Shown one piece after another: positions 27,747-36,760 of a stretch of DNA of 64,000 nucleotides (its first letter is position 1; the number at the start of each line of letters is the position of its first letter). Under the pieces are notes generated by a model. It was not told where the DNA came from and did not search any database. It saw only the letters and a program-made list of their open reading frames with translations. The DNA is taken from NCBI RefSeq assembly GCF_010500215.1, contig NZ_JAAGOY010000008.1:96227-160226 (forward strand), in the 5' to 3' direction. The translations under genes were made by a program, and so were the position numbers. Source of the DNA: Aliiroseovarius sp. PrR006. GTDB taxonomy: Bacteria; Pseudomonadota; Alphaproteobacteria; Rhodobacterales; Rhodobacteraceae.

Positions 27747-28867
27747 GAGACCAGCGCCGCCCCCTCGGACAGAGATTTCAACTTGGCATAAGCAATGTCG
27801 GGATCCACCGCACCGAAACCCGCAAACGTCCCAAAGCCGCAATCCGATCCGGCAATTACACGGTCTGCGCCCACGATGTCGACAAAGCGGGAGATGCGTT
27901 CGGCGACCAGTTCGGGGTGCTCCACAAAGTTGGTTGTCGTATCGACCACACCGGGTACCAGCACCTTGTCGTCAGGAATGTCGCCCTTGCGGTCGCGGAA
28001 GGTGGTCCATTCATGGCCGTGGCGCGGGTTCGAGGTCTCAAACAGCACATAGCGCGATTTGGTCGCCATCAGCGTGTCGAACATCTTGGCCATGGGAATG
28101 TCGCAGCAATGCGGGCCTTCATAGTTGCCCCAACAGATATGCACGCGCACCTTATCAGCAGGCACGTCCGACAGCGCGTGGTTCAGCGCCTCGACATGCA
28201 TGTTGGCGACCTTGATGAACTCGTCATCCGACAGGTCCGTGAACAGCATATGGCGCGACAAGGCCAGATCGGGGCAATCGAGCTGCAGGTCTAGTCCCGA
28301 GGCGACGATTGTCTCGTACTCCGCCTTCATCGCGTCGGCCAGTGCGGCCAAATACGCCTCACGGTTCTTGTAATAATCGTTCTGTAGAAAAAGTGAGATC
28401 ACGCCGGGCGAGGCAGCGTTCATGAAGCCCCGCTCGGTGCCGTGCTCGGCCATCGCCGCTTTCAGGTTGGCAATGTCTTTTTCCAACTCGCCCTGCCCTT
28501 TCGACTCAACCTCGCCCACGCACATGGGGCGGGCGTATTTGGGTGTGCCACCATCATCGGCGAGGCGCTTCAGAAAACCGGGGAACATCTTCAGATCGGC
28601 AGGGGCGTTGCGGGGACTGTCGCCTGCGAAGCCTGTGTAGCGGTCCTTCACATAGGTCGCGTAGGAGATCTTCGAGGTCTCTCCATCGGACACGATGTCG
28701 ACCCCGGCCTCGACCTGTTTACGCACCGTCTCGGACACCGCTGCGGTCATACAGGCGTCGAACTCGGCTTGGTTGAAAGGCTGCTCATTCTCACGTGCGA
28801 AAATGAAATCGACCACGTCCTGCGTACGTGGGAGGGAGCCCACATGGGTGGTTTTGATACGCGTCAT
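27743..28867 (-). CDS. Cobalamin-independent methionine synthase (MetE C-domain) family protein
   Basis: This 374-residue TIM-barrel protein corresponds to the catalytic C-terminal half of MetE (full MetE is about 760 residues). It starts TTHVGSLPRT, has GVDIVSDGE near 55, and retains the zinc ligand set: HICWGNY near 227 (His and Cys), a Glu in the FETSN region and the late Cys in GSDCGFGTF near 340. Stand-alone proteins of this type include archaeal MetE, CoM-transferring epoxyalkane enzymes and many uncharacterised thiol or methyl-transfer enzymes. Its place between a bicupin and a hydrolase in a catabolic operon points to a Zn-dependent transfer or cleavage step rather than methionine synthesis. 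Confidence 0.85.
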   Translation of the reverse strand: MTRIKTTHVGSLPRTQDVVDFIFARENEQPFNQAEFDACMTAAVSETVRKQVEAGVDIVSDGETSKISYATYVKDRYTGFAGDSPRNAPADLKMFPGFLKRLADDGGTPKYARPMCVGEVESKGQGELEKDIANLKAAMAEHGTERGFMNAASPGVISLFLQNDYYKNREAYLAALADAMKAEYETIVASGLDLQLDCPDLALSRHMLFTDLSDDEFIKVANMHVEALNHALSDVPADKVRVHICWGNYEGPHCCDIPMAKMFDTLMATKSRYVLFETSNPRHGHEWTTFRDRKGDIPDDKVLVPGVVDTTTNFVEHPELVAERISRFVDIVGADRVIAGSDCGFGTFAGFGAVDPDIAYAKLKSLSEGAALVS

Positions 28868-28894
28868 TTTGGGCTCCTTCCCGTTGGTTTCAGA

Positions 28895-29857
28895 TTAGCT
28901 TCCGGTCCATGTGGCGCCTGCCGGATCATCCGTGGCGGTGATGCGATAGAGGCCAGCCTCGCCGGTCATGGACGGTGCTGCCGAGTAGCTTTCGCCGGGC
29001 AGAACCAGCACAGTGTCGCCGCCGGATACGGTGGTGGTCACGTCATTCACCGACACACGCCAGTGGCCGCGCGCGGGCATCAGGACCACGGGTTTGTCTG
29101 CGATGACCGCGTCATTCTGAGCCGAGCCACGGGCAAGGAACTCGACCTCGAACCCCGGCTTATCCTTGATGACGCCGTCTTCGCCGATCACCTGCGCAGG
29201 GGCCTTGGCCGCAAGGGCTGCCAGATCCCAATAGCGGGCAACATAGTGGCCGATCACCGCGTCGACGGGCACCTCGGGATAGTCCTTCAGTTGCTCGTCG
29301 GTCAATAGCGGCATTGGGGCCACGTTATGGGGCAGCTCTTCGCCCTTTTTGCTGTCATAGAGCACGCCGTTTTCGCCCAGCATCAAGCCGTGCGCCTCTG
29401 CGTCTTGGATGACATGCGGGGCCCATGTCACGCCGCCGCCCGCGTCGTCGCCGCCAAGGATCGACATGATCATCCCATAGTCATCACCCACGTTTTCAAA
29501 CCCACGGAAGATGCCGGTGGGGATGTTGAAAATATCACCTTCCTCGGCGATGAATTCGCCTGCGGTGCCGTGCAGCCCCCAGAAGAAGCGCCAGCGGCCT
29601 TTGGCCACGAAAAACACCTCGGCGGTGGTGTGGCTGTGCAGGCTGTTGCGGCATTTCGGGGGCTGCCCCGCCGCGCCGATGTTGAAGCCAACCTTGTCGG
29701 TGATGTGGACATGCTGATCGGGGCTTTCCGACACGCCGCCGCCGATGATGGTGAAGTTCTCCTTCTGGTCCGAGCCCGGTGTGTGGGCGTCGATGAAGGC
29801 GGTTTTACAGGGCTGCAGCTCGCCGTAACGAACGATGCGGGATTGGATAGTGCTCAT
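28895..29857 (-). CDS. Bicupin protein
   Basis: This 320-residue protein has two cupin domains. The first (about 60-150) carries a metal-site pattern: HSHTTAEVFFVAKGRWRFFWG with two His and a Glu, then FNIPTGIFRGFENVG. The second (about 230-305; PARGHWRVSVNDVTTTVSGGDTVLVLPGESY) lacks obvious metal ligands. The layout resembles gentisate dioxygenase-like or sugar-isomerase-like bicupins, but the motifs do not decide between oxygenase, isomerase and lyase. It lies 27 bases upstream of the MetE-like gene in the same operon and follows a hairpin in its leader. Function unknown. Confidence 0.8.
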   Translation of the reverse strand: MSTIQSRIVRYGELQPCKTAFIDAHTPGSDQKENFTIIGGGVSESPDQHVHITDKVGFNIGAAGQPPKCRNSLHSHTTAEVFFVAKGRWRFFWGLHGTAGEFIAEEGDIFNIPTGIFRGFENVGDDYGMIMSILGGDDAGGGVTWAPHVIQDAEAHGLMLGENGVLYDSKKGEELPHNVAPMPLLTDEQLKDYPEVPVDAVIGHYVARYWDLAALAAKAPAQVIGEDGVIKDKPGFEVEFLARGSAQNDAVIADKPVVLMPARGHWRVSVNDVTTTVSGGDTVLVLPGESYSAAPSMTGEAGLYRITATDDPAGATWTGS

Positions 29858-29877
29858 ATCTTTGGTCCTTTCATGTG

Positions 29878-29902
29878 CTGAGATTAGGGGTTCAAATCTC
29901 AG
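29878..29902. promoter_or_regulatory. Hairpin in the leader of the bicupin gene
   Basis: A perfect 8-base inverted repeat CTGAGATT/AATCTCAG with a 9-base loop sits 20 bases upstream of the bicupin start, within the 151-base gap after the SnoaL-like gene. It lacks a T-run, so it is more likely an mRNA-stability or regulatory element than a terminator. Confidence 0.45.
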
Positions 29903-30008
29903 CCCCGGGCGGGCGATTGTTCAGCCGCTTCGCCCGCAAGGCCGCTCGAAAGCAGTGAAACCTGCGGGTCGCCTGACTGGCATCCAGATATGAAATCCGG
30001 GTCGTCAT

Positions 30009-30998
30009 TCAGAGATCGCCCGTGTGCAGCAGGATCTGCTTCCACACCGAGGTTTCGTCAAACAAGGTCCACTCGCGACGCAGCTTGACCTGACTGGGAA
30101 GAACAGCGCCGAACTCGGCATGGCTGGCACCCATCACGTGAACTTGCGCGCCGGACGGGCGCCCGAACGCGCCCCAGCCATCATGTGTTCCGGTCAGGCT
30201 CCATCGAATAGCGGAGCGGGGCGGCATATGCGCGTCGTCACGGCCAATCTGGTGATGGATTTCAAACGTCGCAGACGGGAAGGCGGCGCGAAGACCCATC
30301 CAGAAGCGTTCGACGGGATCCCAGCCGTGGCCGGTCACACCGCCCGCAAGTTCAGCCTGCACCGCGCGGTCATATTCCGCTTTGATGACTGTGATGTCGG
30401 CGTTCATGATGCGGGTCAGAATGTCGGCGTGGCGACTTCCCCACTCATTGTCATTGCCGCGGCCCGTATAGGGACCGGGCTGATCAATCTCGGGCGTGAA
30501 GGGTTTGACGCAAGCATCGGGCCCACCTTCACGGGTAATCAGATCGCGGGTATAATCCACAACATCCCAACCCATCTGCCGCACAATCGCGCCCTGATCA
30601 CGGATCAGCCATTCGTCGTCGATGGCGTTGTTCTTGGCGTGGCAATCAGCAATCACGCGATAGGCAAGACGCTTGCCGGTTGCCGACCCATATACGCCGT
30701 CACCCAGATGGGTCGCAGTGGTCAAAATCCGATGCGAAGATAACATACCGTCCTCAGGCGTGCCGGACCAAATCACATCCTCTCCCAGCAGCTCGCGGTC
30801 GGGAAACTCGGCAAGGGTCGCCATGGTGGCGCCAATCACGCTTTCATTTCCGACCACCACACTGCCGGGGCTGCGCACCACGATCTTGGGCGCGTAATAG
30901 TCATGCAGCGTGGCCAGCCCGCGATCTTCCCAAATCTCTTTGGTAATCCCGATAATGTAATCAGGGAAATCGCGGAACTTGGGGTCAAATCCCTTCAT
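30009..30998 (-). CDS. Two-domain SnoaL-like (NTF2 fold) protein
   Basis: This 329-residue protein contains two SnoaL-like cone-fold domains, about 10-160 (IWEDRGLATLHDYYAPKIVVRSPG) and 190-325 (DPVERFWMGLRAAFPSATFEIHHQIG). The second ends in REWTLFDETSVWKQIL, the same C-terminal pattern (E/D-x-W-x3-D) found in the other SnoaL-like proteins of this island. SnoaL relatives catalyse aldol-type cyclisation, isomerisation or hydration with Asp/His residues. Whether both domains are active is unclear. The start overlaps the upstream lacI-type gene by 14 bases, so the two are coupled. Confidence 0.82.
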   Translation of the reverse strand: MKGFDPKFRDFPDYIIGITKEIWEDRGLATLHDYYAPKIVVRSPGSVVVGNESVIGATMATLAEFPDRELLGEDVIWSGTPEDGMLSSHRILTTATHLGDGVYGSATGKRLAYRVIADCHAKNNAIDDEWLIRDQGAIVRQMGWDVVDYTRDLITREGGPDACVKPFTPEIDQPGPYTGRGNDNEWGSRHADILTRIMNADITVIKAEYDRAVQAELAGGVTGHGWDPVERFWMGLRAAFPSATFEIHHQIGRDDAHMPPRSAIRWSLTGTHDGWGAFGRPSGAQVHVMGASHAEFGAVLPSQVKLRREWTLFDETSVWKQILLHTGDL

Positions 30999-32010
30999 TG
31001 GTCCATCCTTTGGGTTTGCGGGCAGAACCGCGCACGATCAACGGCCCTTCGATGGCCTCGCGTCGGGGTTCAGCGTTTTGAGGATTTTCGATGTGGCTCA
31101 TTAAAGCCGAGACAGTCGCGTCCACCATGCGGTTCACCGGCTGGCGAATTGTGGTCAGGTCATATGCGCCCCACGATGCCATCGGCACATCGTCATAGCC
31201 GATGACCGAGATGTCATTTCCAACCACGATGCCCTTGGCCCGCAGCGCGTCGATCACAGCAAAGGCCATGTGGTCATTGCCAACGAAAATGGCATCCGGA
31301 TTGTGGTCACGCAGCAGGGTTTCGGTGCACGCGATAGCCACATCGCGCTTGTACATCCCATCCAACGTGGCGACTGAGGCGACCCCGGCATCGGCAAGGG
31401 CTGCGTTGAAGCCTTGTTGCCGTTCACGCCCGGTCGAACTGCCCTGCCAGCCCGAGATATGCGCGATCCGTTCGTGGCCAGCCTCGAGCAGGAATTCTGC
31501 CACCTGCCGACCGCCTGCAATGTTGTCCGAAGTCACCTCGACAAAGGGGCTGTTGTCTTGCCCCCTGTTGAACAACACAACCGGAATGCCCGCCTGCGTT
31601 GCGCGCTCGGCAAGATCCGACGACAGCGAGACTGAGGCCGCCACGATCCCGTCCACCTGGTAATCCATCAGATCCTGGATCACACCGTCGATCCCGTCTG
31701 TCGAGTTTGGCGCGGTGAAGATCAGGATGTGATAGCCTTGCTCCTGCAGCGCATTGGACAGCTTTTCCAGCACGATCGGGTAGAACTGGTTTTCCAGATA
31801 CGCGACCACCAACCCGATGATACGCGACCGGCCAGACACCATCGCGCGCGCCAGAACATTGGGGCGATAACCCAGTTCCGCGGCGGCCTTGCGCACCTTC
31901 TCGATCGTTTTCTTCGACGCGGACGCGCCGGGGGTAAAGACACGGCTGACGGCCGACTGACTGACGCCAGCGCGTTCGGCAACTTCGGCGGAGGTTATCT
32001 TCAGCTTCAT
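30985..32010 (-). CDS. LacI family transcriptional regulator
   Basis: The 341-residue repressor has an N-terminal helix-turn-helix (AEVAERAGVSQSAVSRVF, about 8-25) and hinge helix (YRPNVLARAMVSGRS). The sugar-binding-protein-like domain spans about 60-335, with VGNDHMAFAVIDALRAKGI and ISVIGYDDVPMASW typical of the family. The start at 32010 overlaps the SDR stop. It sits inside the catabolic operon. Its likely operators are the twin palindromes at 40247-40317 between the two arms of the island, which have the CG-centred symmetry of LacI-family sites. The inducer is probably the imported substrate or an early intermediate. Confidence 0.93.
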   Translation of the reverse strand: MKLKITSAEVAERAGVSQSAVSRVFTPGASASKKTIEKVRKAAAELGYRPNVLARAMVSGRSRIIGLVVAYLENQFYPIVLEKLSNALQEQGYHILIFTAPNSTDGIDGVIQDLMDYQVDGIVAASVSLSSDLAERATQAGIPVVLFNRGQDNSPFVEVTSDNIAGGRQVAEFLLEAGHERIAHISGWQGSSTGRERQQGFNAALADAGVASVATLDGMYKRDVAIACTETLLRDHNPDAIFVGNDHMAFAVIDALRAKGIVVGNDISVIGYDDVPMASWGAYDLTTIRQPVNRMVDATVSALMSHIENPQNAEPRREAIEGPLIVRGSARKPKGWTNEGI

Positions 32011-32771
32011 TCTGCCGTCCACCCCCCGTCGATCATCAACGCGGTTCCGGTGATCAGGCTGGACGCCTCGGACGCCAGGAAGACCACGCCGCCCATAATG
32101 TCCTCGACCTGACCAATGCGGCCAAGTTTGATCTTGTCCTCGATCCAGGCACGGCGTTCAGGTCGGTCAAAGGTCGACTGGGTCAGCGGGGTGACGATGA
32201 AAGTCGGGCAGATCGTGTTGATCCGAATGCCCTTCTTGCCCCATTCGATCGCCATCGACTTGGTGAACCCTTCCACCGCGTGTTTGGTGGCGGAATAGAC
32301 AGCGCGGTCCAACCCGCCAACCTTGGCCATCTGGCTTGAGATGTTGATCAACGATCCGGGCTTCCCCGCCGCGATCAACCCTTTGGCCACGGCCTGCGTC
32401 AGGAAATAGGCCCCCTTGAGGTTCAGCCCCGCAACCGCATCGAAATCATCTTCCGTGGTGTCCTCGGCTGCCGAATGGCGGGCCAACCCAGCCGAGTTCA
32501 CCAACACGTCAAACGGGCCGTGCTCTGCCACCGCAGCCTGTGTCGCCGCCACATCCGAGACATCCATCGCCAGTGCTTTGGCAGCGAAACCAGCGGCTTT
32601 CAACTGCGCGACCAGATCCTCCAGTGCTTCGACGCGACGGGCGGCAACAGTTACCTCAGCCCCCGCCTCGGCCAGAGCTACAGCGCAGGCCAGACCAATG
32701 CCCGAACTCGCCCCGGCCACCAAAGCGCGTTTTCCGTCCAGTCGAAACGAAGGGGTCTTGGGCAGGGTCAT
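32007..32771 (-). CDS. Short-chain dehydrogenase/reductase
   Basis: This 254-residue classical SDR has the cofactor motif GASSGIG at 20-26, followed by VTVAARR, where the Arg pair suggests NADP or a relaxed preference. Also present are NSAG near 95, the catalytic Ser in LINISSQ near 145, and YSATK near 160 (Tyr and Lys). The C-terminal end SSLITGTALMIDGGW is typical of sugar and polyol dehydrogenases such as gluconate 5-dehydrogenases. It is the likely alcohol/ketone oxidoreductase of the island. ATGA-type overlaps couple it to the SnoaL-like gene upstream and to the LacI gene downstream. Confidence 0.92.
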   Translation of the reverse strand: MTLPKTPSFRLDGKRALVAGASSGIGLACAVALAEAGAEVTVAARRVEALEDLVAQLKAAGFAAKALAMDVSDVAATQAAVAEHGPFDVLVNSAGLARHSAAEDTTEDDFDAVAGLNLKGAYFLTQAVAKGLIAAGKPGSLINISSQMAKVGGLDRAVYSATKHAVEGFTKSMAIEWGKKGIRINTICPTFIVTPLTQSTFDRPERRAWIEDKIKLGRIGQVEDIMGGVVFLASEASSLITGTALMIDGGWTAE

Positions 32772-33817
32772 GGGTGATCTCCGGTCATCTTGATTTTACC
32801 CGTCGGACGGGCCTTGTTGAACATGCGCATGCGCGCCAGCACATCCACACCCAACTGGTCGAAAATGTCCAGCAGATCGACCAGCACCCAGTTCTCGCGG
32901 ATCAGCCCGTCTTCCACGCGCCAGAAATCCAACGAACGCAGCGTGATCTCTTGCCCAGCAGGCGCGAGCCCCAGCCAACCATCGCCGCTGATTGTCTGCT
33001 TCATGTTGGGCCAGCCCGTGACGGCGACATAGTCACCGTCTCCGAAAAAGTGAAACGTCAACGCGTCGTCATGTGCGCCGCGATCGGGCATGGCAGCCAG
33101 AAACGGGATCTGGTGCCAGTTGCGAAAGCCCTCGATCCCACGTGCGGTGCCGATCCCGGCTGGGCCGTACCAGTTGAACCGCGGATGCCAGAAGCGCTCC
33201 ATCTCCATCACTTCGGGGCCGCCTTGTGCCGGGTGCCGGACCAGATGCGCCAGCATATCGACGATATGGTCGCAAGACGCCTTGGCCCGCGCTTCGTCCC
33301 AAGGACCAGTCACGAACCCGTCTTGCGTTGCAGGCCCGGGGATCAGCATCTCGAGCCCCAGTGACGGGGCCATCGGCCACGCCCCGGCCTGCATCATCAG
33401 TTCCGGGATGTCCCAAATCGCTTGCACCTCGACGGCTCTGTCATCCTCAAAACGATAGAACTCGTGAAACCGCATATGCGCCAGATGGCCGGTCGGTGGA
33501 ATGTCCAGCCAAGGCGCGGTGAAGGTGCCAACATAATGGCCTCCGCACCCGACCCAATCACAGCCGTGATCATCCACACCTGCCATGACGATCCAGTCGC
33601 GCCGCTCCAGATCCGGCATCGCTGTCAAAAGCGGTGCATAGGCAGTGTCATAAACCGCCCCTGCCCCACGCAGAGTGCCGATGGGATGACACAGACGAAT
33701 CTCGGCATCCGCCGTCAGAAGCCCCTCCAAAGCCGCCCGCACCGTTGGCTCAGAGAAATCCCGCATCGCCGCATGCAGGGGCGCAATCAATTGCTTGTGG
33801 CGGCTATGTCGGTCCAT
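32768..33817 (-). CDS. Two-domain SnoaL-like (NTF2 fold) protein
   Basis: This 349-residue protein has two SnoaL-like domains (about 20-160 and 185-335). In the first, HPIGTLRGAGAVYDTAYAPLL and WLDIPPTGHLAHMRFHEFYRF follow the family pattern of a P-x-T/A-G turn before a strand with acidic or His residues. In the second, LGLAPAGQEITLRSLDFWRV and the end IRENWVLVDLLDIF repeat it. These motifs match the proteins at 35223 and 40353 closely, showing paralogy. It is the first gene of the sub-operon with the SDR and LacI genes. Catalytic role unknown. Confidence 0.82.
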   Translation of the reverse strand: MDRHSRHKQLIAPLHAAMRDFSEPTVRAALEGLLTADAEIRLCHPIGTLRGAGAVYDTAYAPLLTAMPDLERRDWIVMAGVDDHGCDWVGCGGHYVGTFTAPWLDIPPTGHLAHMRFHEFYRFEDDRAVEVQAIWDIPELMMQAGAWPMAPSLGLEMLIPGPATQDGFVTGPWDEARAKASCDHIVDMLAHLVRHPAQGGPEVMEMERFWHPRFNWYGPAGIGTARGIEGFRNWHQIPFLAAMPDRGAHDDALTFHFFGDGDYVAVTGWPNMKQTISGDGWLGLAPAGQEITLRSLDFWRVEDGLIRENWVLVDLLDIFDQLGVDVLARMRMFNKARPTGKIKMTGDHP

Positions 33818-33882
33818 CTTTCCTCTTGCTCAAAATACCTCGGGGAGCGCGAGGTGCAGCGCCCCGCGTTCCCGCACTGTCT

Positions 33883-35214
33883 TCACTCGGCGGCGTCGCG
33901 ATAGGGCGCACCTTCGCCATAGGGGACGTTGATCCCGCCATAACGACGCACCCGCACGTTGCATTGCTCAGCATGTCCGACAAAGCCTTCCAGCAGACAC
34001 AGACGCGAGCCGTACTCGCCGATCAGCGTTGCGGCCTCGTCCGTGGTGACTTTCTGATAGCTGTGCGTTTTCAGGAACTTGCCCACCCAAAGCCCGCCGG
34101 TATAGCGCCCGGCCTTCTTGGTCGGCAGAGTGTGGTTGGTGCCGATCACCTTGTCCCCATTGGCCACGTTGGTGCGCGGGCCAAGGAACAGGGCGCCATA
34201 ACAGGTCATGTTATCAAGGAACCAGTCGTCACGGTCCGTCATCACCTGCACATGCTCGGACGCGATGTCGTCGGCGACGACCAGCATCTCGTCATAACTG
34301 TCGCACAGGATCACCTCGCCATATTCCTCCCAGCTGACGCGCGCGGTGCTAGCGGTGGGTAGAATTTCAAGGATGCGGTCAATCTCGGACAGGGTGCCCT
34401 CGGCCAGCGCCCGCGAATTGGTGACCAGCACAGCAGGCGAATTATATCCGTGCTCGGCCTGACCCAGCAGGTCGGTGGCGCACAGCTCGGCGTCTACCGT
34501 GTCGTCTGCAATCACCATGGTTTCGGTTGGACCGGCAAACAGGTCGATGCCGACGCGGCCAAAAAGCTGACGCTTGGCTTCGGCGACGAAGGCATTGCCG
34601 GGGCCGACCAACAAGTGCACGGGCGCAATGCTTTCGGTGCCAATGGCCATCGCGCCCACCGCTTGAATGCCGCCCAGAACATAGATCTCATCCGCGCCGC
34701 CCAGATGCATCGCGGCGATCACGGCAGGGTTCGGTTCGCCATTGAACGGTGGCGTGCAGGCGATGATGCGTGGCACACCTGCCACCTTTGCCGTGGCGAC
34801 CGACATATGCGCCGATGCGACCATCGGGAACTTGCCGCCAGGCACGTAGCAGCCCACCGATTGTACTGGAATGTTCTTGTGCCCAAGGATCACACCGGGA
34901 AGGGTTTCGACCTCGATATCCAGCATGCTGTCGCGCTGCGCCTGGGCAAAGTTCGTCACCTGCTCTTGGGCGAAACGAATATCGGCCATGTCCTGGTCCG
35001 AGACCTTGGCGATGATGGCCGCGATCTCGTCTTCCGACAGGCGATAGCTGGGGCGGTCGTAATTGTCGAACTTCACCGCCAGCTCGTGCACCGCCGCGTC
35101 GCCGCGTGCCTCGATGTCTTTCAGCGTGGCTGCGACCACGGCTGCGGTCTTGGCGTCGTCCTCGGCACGATCCGCTTCGGGTTTGCCACGTTTGAGATAT
35201 TCAATGGCCATCAT
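33883..35214 (-). CDS. Histidinol dehydrogenase-like NAD-dependent alcohol dehydrogenase (HpsN-like)
   Basis: This 443-residue protein belongs to the HisD family. The zinc ligands of HisD all appear kept: the QAEH pair near 252, an Asp in the [13 protein letters not shown] region near 350 and the His in EGFVGHAEQ near 412. The catalytic Glu-His pair is in ASEHVQV near 318. HisD oxidises an alcohol to an acid in two NAD-linked steps. Catabolic relatives include HpsN, which oxidises 2,3-dihydroxypropane-1-sulfonate to sulfolactate. No his genes are near, and SnoaL-like, SDR and ABC-importer genes surround it, so a catabolic alcohol-to-carboxylate oxidation is likely. The substrate may be a polyol or sulfonated polyol. 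Confidence 0.85.
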   Translation of the reverse strand: MMAIEYLKRGKPEADRAEDDAKTAAVVAATLKDIEARGDAAVHELAVKFDNYDRPSYRLSEDEIAAIIAKVSDQDMADIRFAQEQVTNFAQAQRDSMLDIEVETLPGVILGHKNIPVQSVGCYVPGGKFPMVASAHMSVATAKVAGVPRIIACTPPFNGEPNPAVIAAMHLGGADEIYVLGGIQAVGAMAIGTESIAPVHLLVGPGNAFVAEAKRQLFGRVGIDLFAGPTETMVIADDTVDAELCATDLLGQAEHGYNSPAVLVTNSRALAEGTLSEIDRILEILPTASTARVSWEEYGEVILCDSYDEMLVVADDIASEHVQVMTDRDDWFLDNMTCYGALFLGPRTNVANGDKVIGTNHTLPTKKAGRYTGGLWVGKFLKTHSYQKVTTDEAATLIGEYGSRLCLLEGFVGHAEQCNVRVRRYGGINVPYGEGAPYRDAAE

Positions 35215-35222
35215 CTTTTTCC

Positions 35223-35753
35223 TTACTTGTCGGGGCGCGGCGCTTCTTTTGCGCCACGATCGTATGCTTCCCAGCCTTCGCCGTTGAAAAGGTCGACGCC
35301 CAGTTGCGCGGCGACGTGAGCGAAATCGACATTCACCCAGTTGTCGACGATCTTGCCGTCAACGACTTTCCAGAAATCCATGTAACGGATCTCGACCCGC
35401 TTGCCGGTGGGGGCGATTCCCAGAAACTCCCCCGAATGGGTGGCTTCCTGACGCCCGAAGGCGGCGGCCCATTCGCCCATATAGAGGCGGGCCTCGTCGA
35501 TGCAGGTTTTGTCACTGAACGCCGCTTGAAACGGGCGCTGCCAGTTGTCTTGGAACTCTTTCAAACCTGTCTTCGTGCCGCAACCTTGGTTGCCCATCCA
35601 GCGAAAGCCTTCGGAAAAGAACTCGCCGATATCGTTAATGCGGTGGTCGTTCAGACCGTCCACCATGGTTTCGATCACCCGGCGGGTTTCATCGGTCTTG
35701 CTCATGTCGGTGTCGCGCGTCAGCACGGCTTGTTCGGGGCGGGAGCCTTTCAT
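35223..35753 (-). CDS. Single-domain SnoaL-like (NTF2 fold) protein
   Basis: This is a protein of about 176 residues with one SnoaL-like domain. The ATG at 35753 is chosen because CTGAAAGGAGAGG lies just upstream; an alternative internal ATG at 35705 would give 160 residues. Motifs: [28 protein letters not shown], then [25 protein letters not shown], which align with the second domain of the paralogues at 32768 and 40353. It lies 8 bases before the HisD-like gene, so the two products probably act on linked steps. Function unknown. Confidence 0.82.
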   Translation of the reverse strand: MKGSRPEQAVLTRDTDMSKTDETRRVIETMVDGLNDHRINDIGEFFSEGFRWMGNQGCGTKTGLKEFQDNWQRPFQAAFSDKTCIDEARLYMGEWAAAFGRQEATHSGEFLGIAPTGKRVEIRYMDFWKVVDGKIVDNWVNVDFAHVAAQLGVDLFNGEGWEAYDRGAKEAPRPDK

Positions 35754-35877
35754 CGGGCCTCTCCTTTCAGAATGCATTGAGATTTTGAGGGGGTGAAGTG
35801 CGCCCCGCTCAGGAAATCCCGTGGCATTCTGTTCAACGCCGGATGGCGCGACATGGCGGTATGACGGGCGGAAGAGC

Positions 35878-36759
35878 TCATCCTTTTACCGCCCCGGCGG
35901 TCAAGCCCGACACGATCTGGCGCTGGAAGAACATCACAAGGATGAACAGGGGCGCGGTGGCCGATACCACGGCCGCAACAGCGAACATCACATTGCCTTC
36001 GGTATAGGTCGTGCCAAGGAAGGCCGCGATGGCCGGCACCATTGTGCGATTACTTTCGCTCAGCAGCATCGCGGTCACGGCGAAGTCGTTATAGGCCAGA
36101 AGGAAGCTGAACAGCCCGGTGGTGATGACGCCCGGCCACATGACCGGCACGATGACATGGCGGAAGGCCTGAAACTGGGTGCAGCCGTCGACTTTGGCAC
36201 TTTCGTCCAGTTCCTTGGGGATGTTCTGGAAGAAGGAATGCAGCATCCACAGCGTAAACGGTTGGTTGATCGCCACAAGCACGATGATCGTGGTCGGCAG
36301 AATGCCCCAGACGTTCCATTCAAAGAACGGTAGCAGATAGCCTGCGACCAGCGTAATCGGCGGCATGGCGCGGAATATCAGCGCGGTGATGAGCAGCCAG
36401 AAGGTATAGCGATACCCCGACCGCGACAGCGCATAACCGCCTAACGTGCCAATGGTCAGCGAGGTCAGAACCACGAAGAAGCACACCATGAAGGTGTTGA
36501 TGACATTGCGCCAGAACTCTTCCTGTACCCATGCGCCGTGATAGGCGGCCCCGGTAAAGGCACTGTCATAAGTCGCCTTGGTGCGCTCGCCGGTGATGGC
36601 ATTGGTCCAGTTCGCGATCGAGAAGAAGTCGAGCTCGACCTTGAATGATCCCCACAGCGTCCAGAAAAACGGGAAGGCGGCTAGGATGAACCACAGCCCG
36701 ACAAAGCCATAAATCAGGATACTTAGGCCCAGAGGGCGTCTTTGTGCTTTGGAGGCCAT
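35878..36759 (-). CDS. Sugar-type ABC transporter permease, MalG/UgpE family
   Basis: This 293-residue inner-membrane protein has six helices. The cytoplasmic coupling motif E-x3-A-x-x-D-G is present as ELDESAKVDGCTQFQAFRHVIVP near 205. The start at 36759 lies just 1 base after the MalF-type gene stop. The protein pairs with that permease and with the MalK-type ATPase encoded at 39162 to import a substrate delivered by the binding protein at 37852. It is the most distal transporter gene. The following 124 bases up to the SnoaL-like gene hold no gene. Confidence 0.92.
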   Translation of the reverse strand: MASKAQRRPLGLSILIYGFVGLWFILAAFPFFWTLWGSFKVELDFFSIANWTNAITGERTKATYDSAFTGAAYHGAWVQEEFWRNVINTFMVCFFVVLTSLTIGTLGGYALSRSGYRYTFWLLITALIFRAMPPITLVAGYLLPFFEWNVWGILPTTIIVLVAINQPFTLWMLHSFFQNIPKELDESAKVDGCTQFQAFRHVIVPVMWPGVITTGLFSFLLAYNDFAVTAMLLSESNRTMVPAIAAFLGTTYTEGNVMFAVAAVVSATAPLFILVMFFQRQIVSGLTAGAVKG

Positions 36760-36760
36760 G

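Noticed and set aside
33883..35214. Histidine biosynthesis gene hisD
   Set aside because: The family match is clear, but neighbours are catabolic and no other his gene is present; a catabolic HisD-like role fits better.
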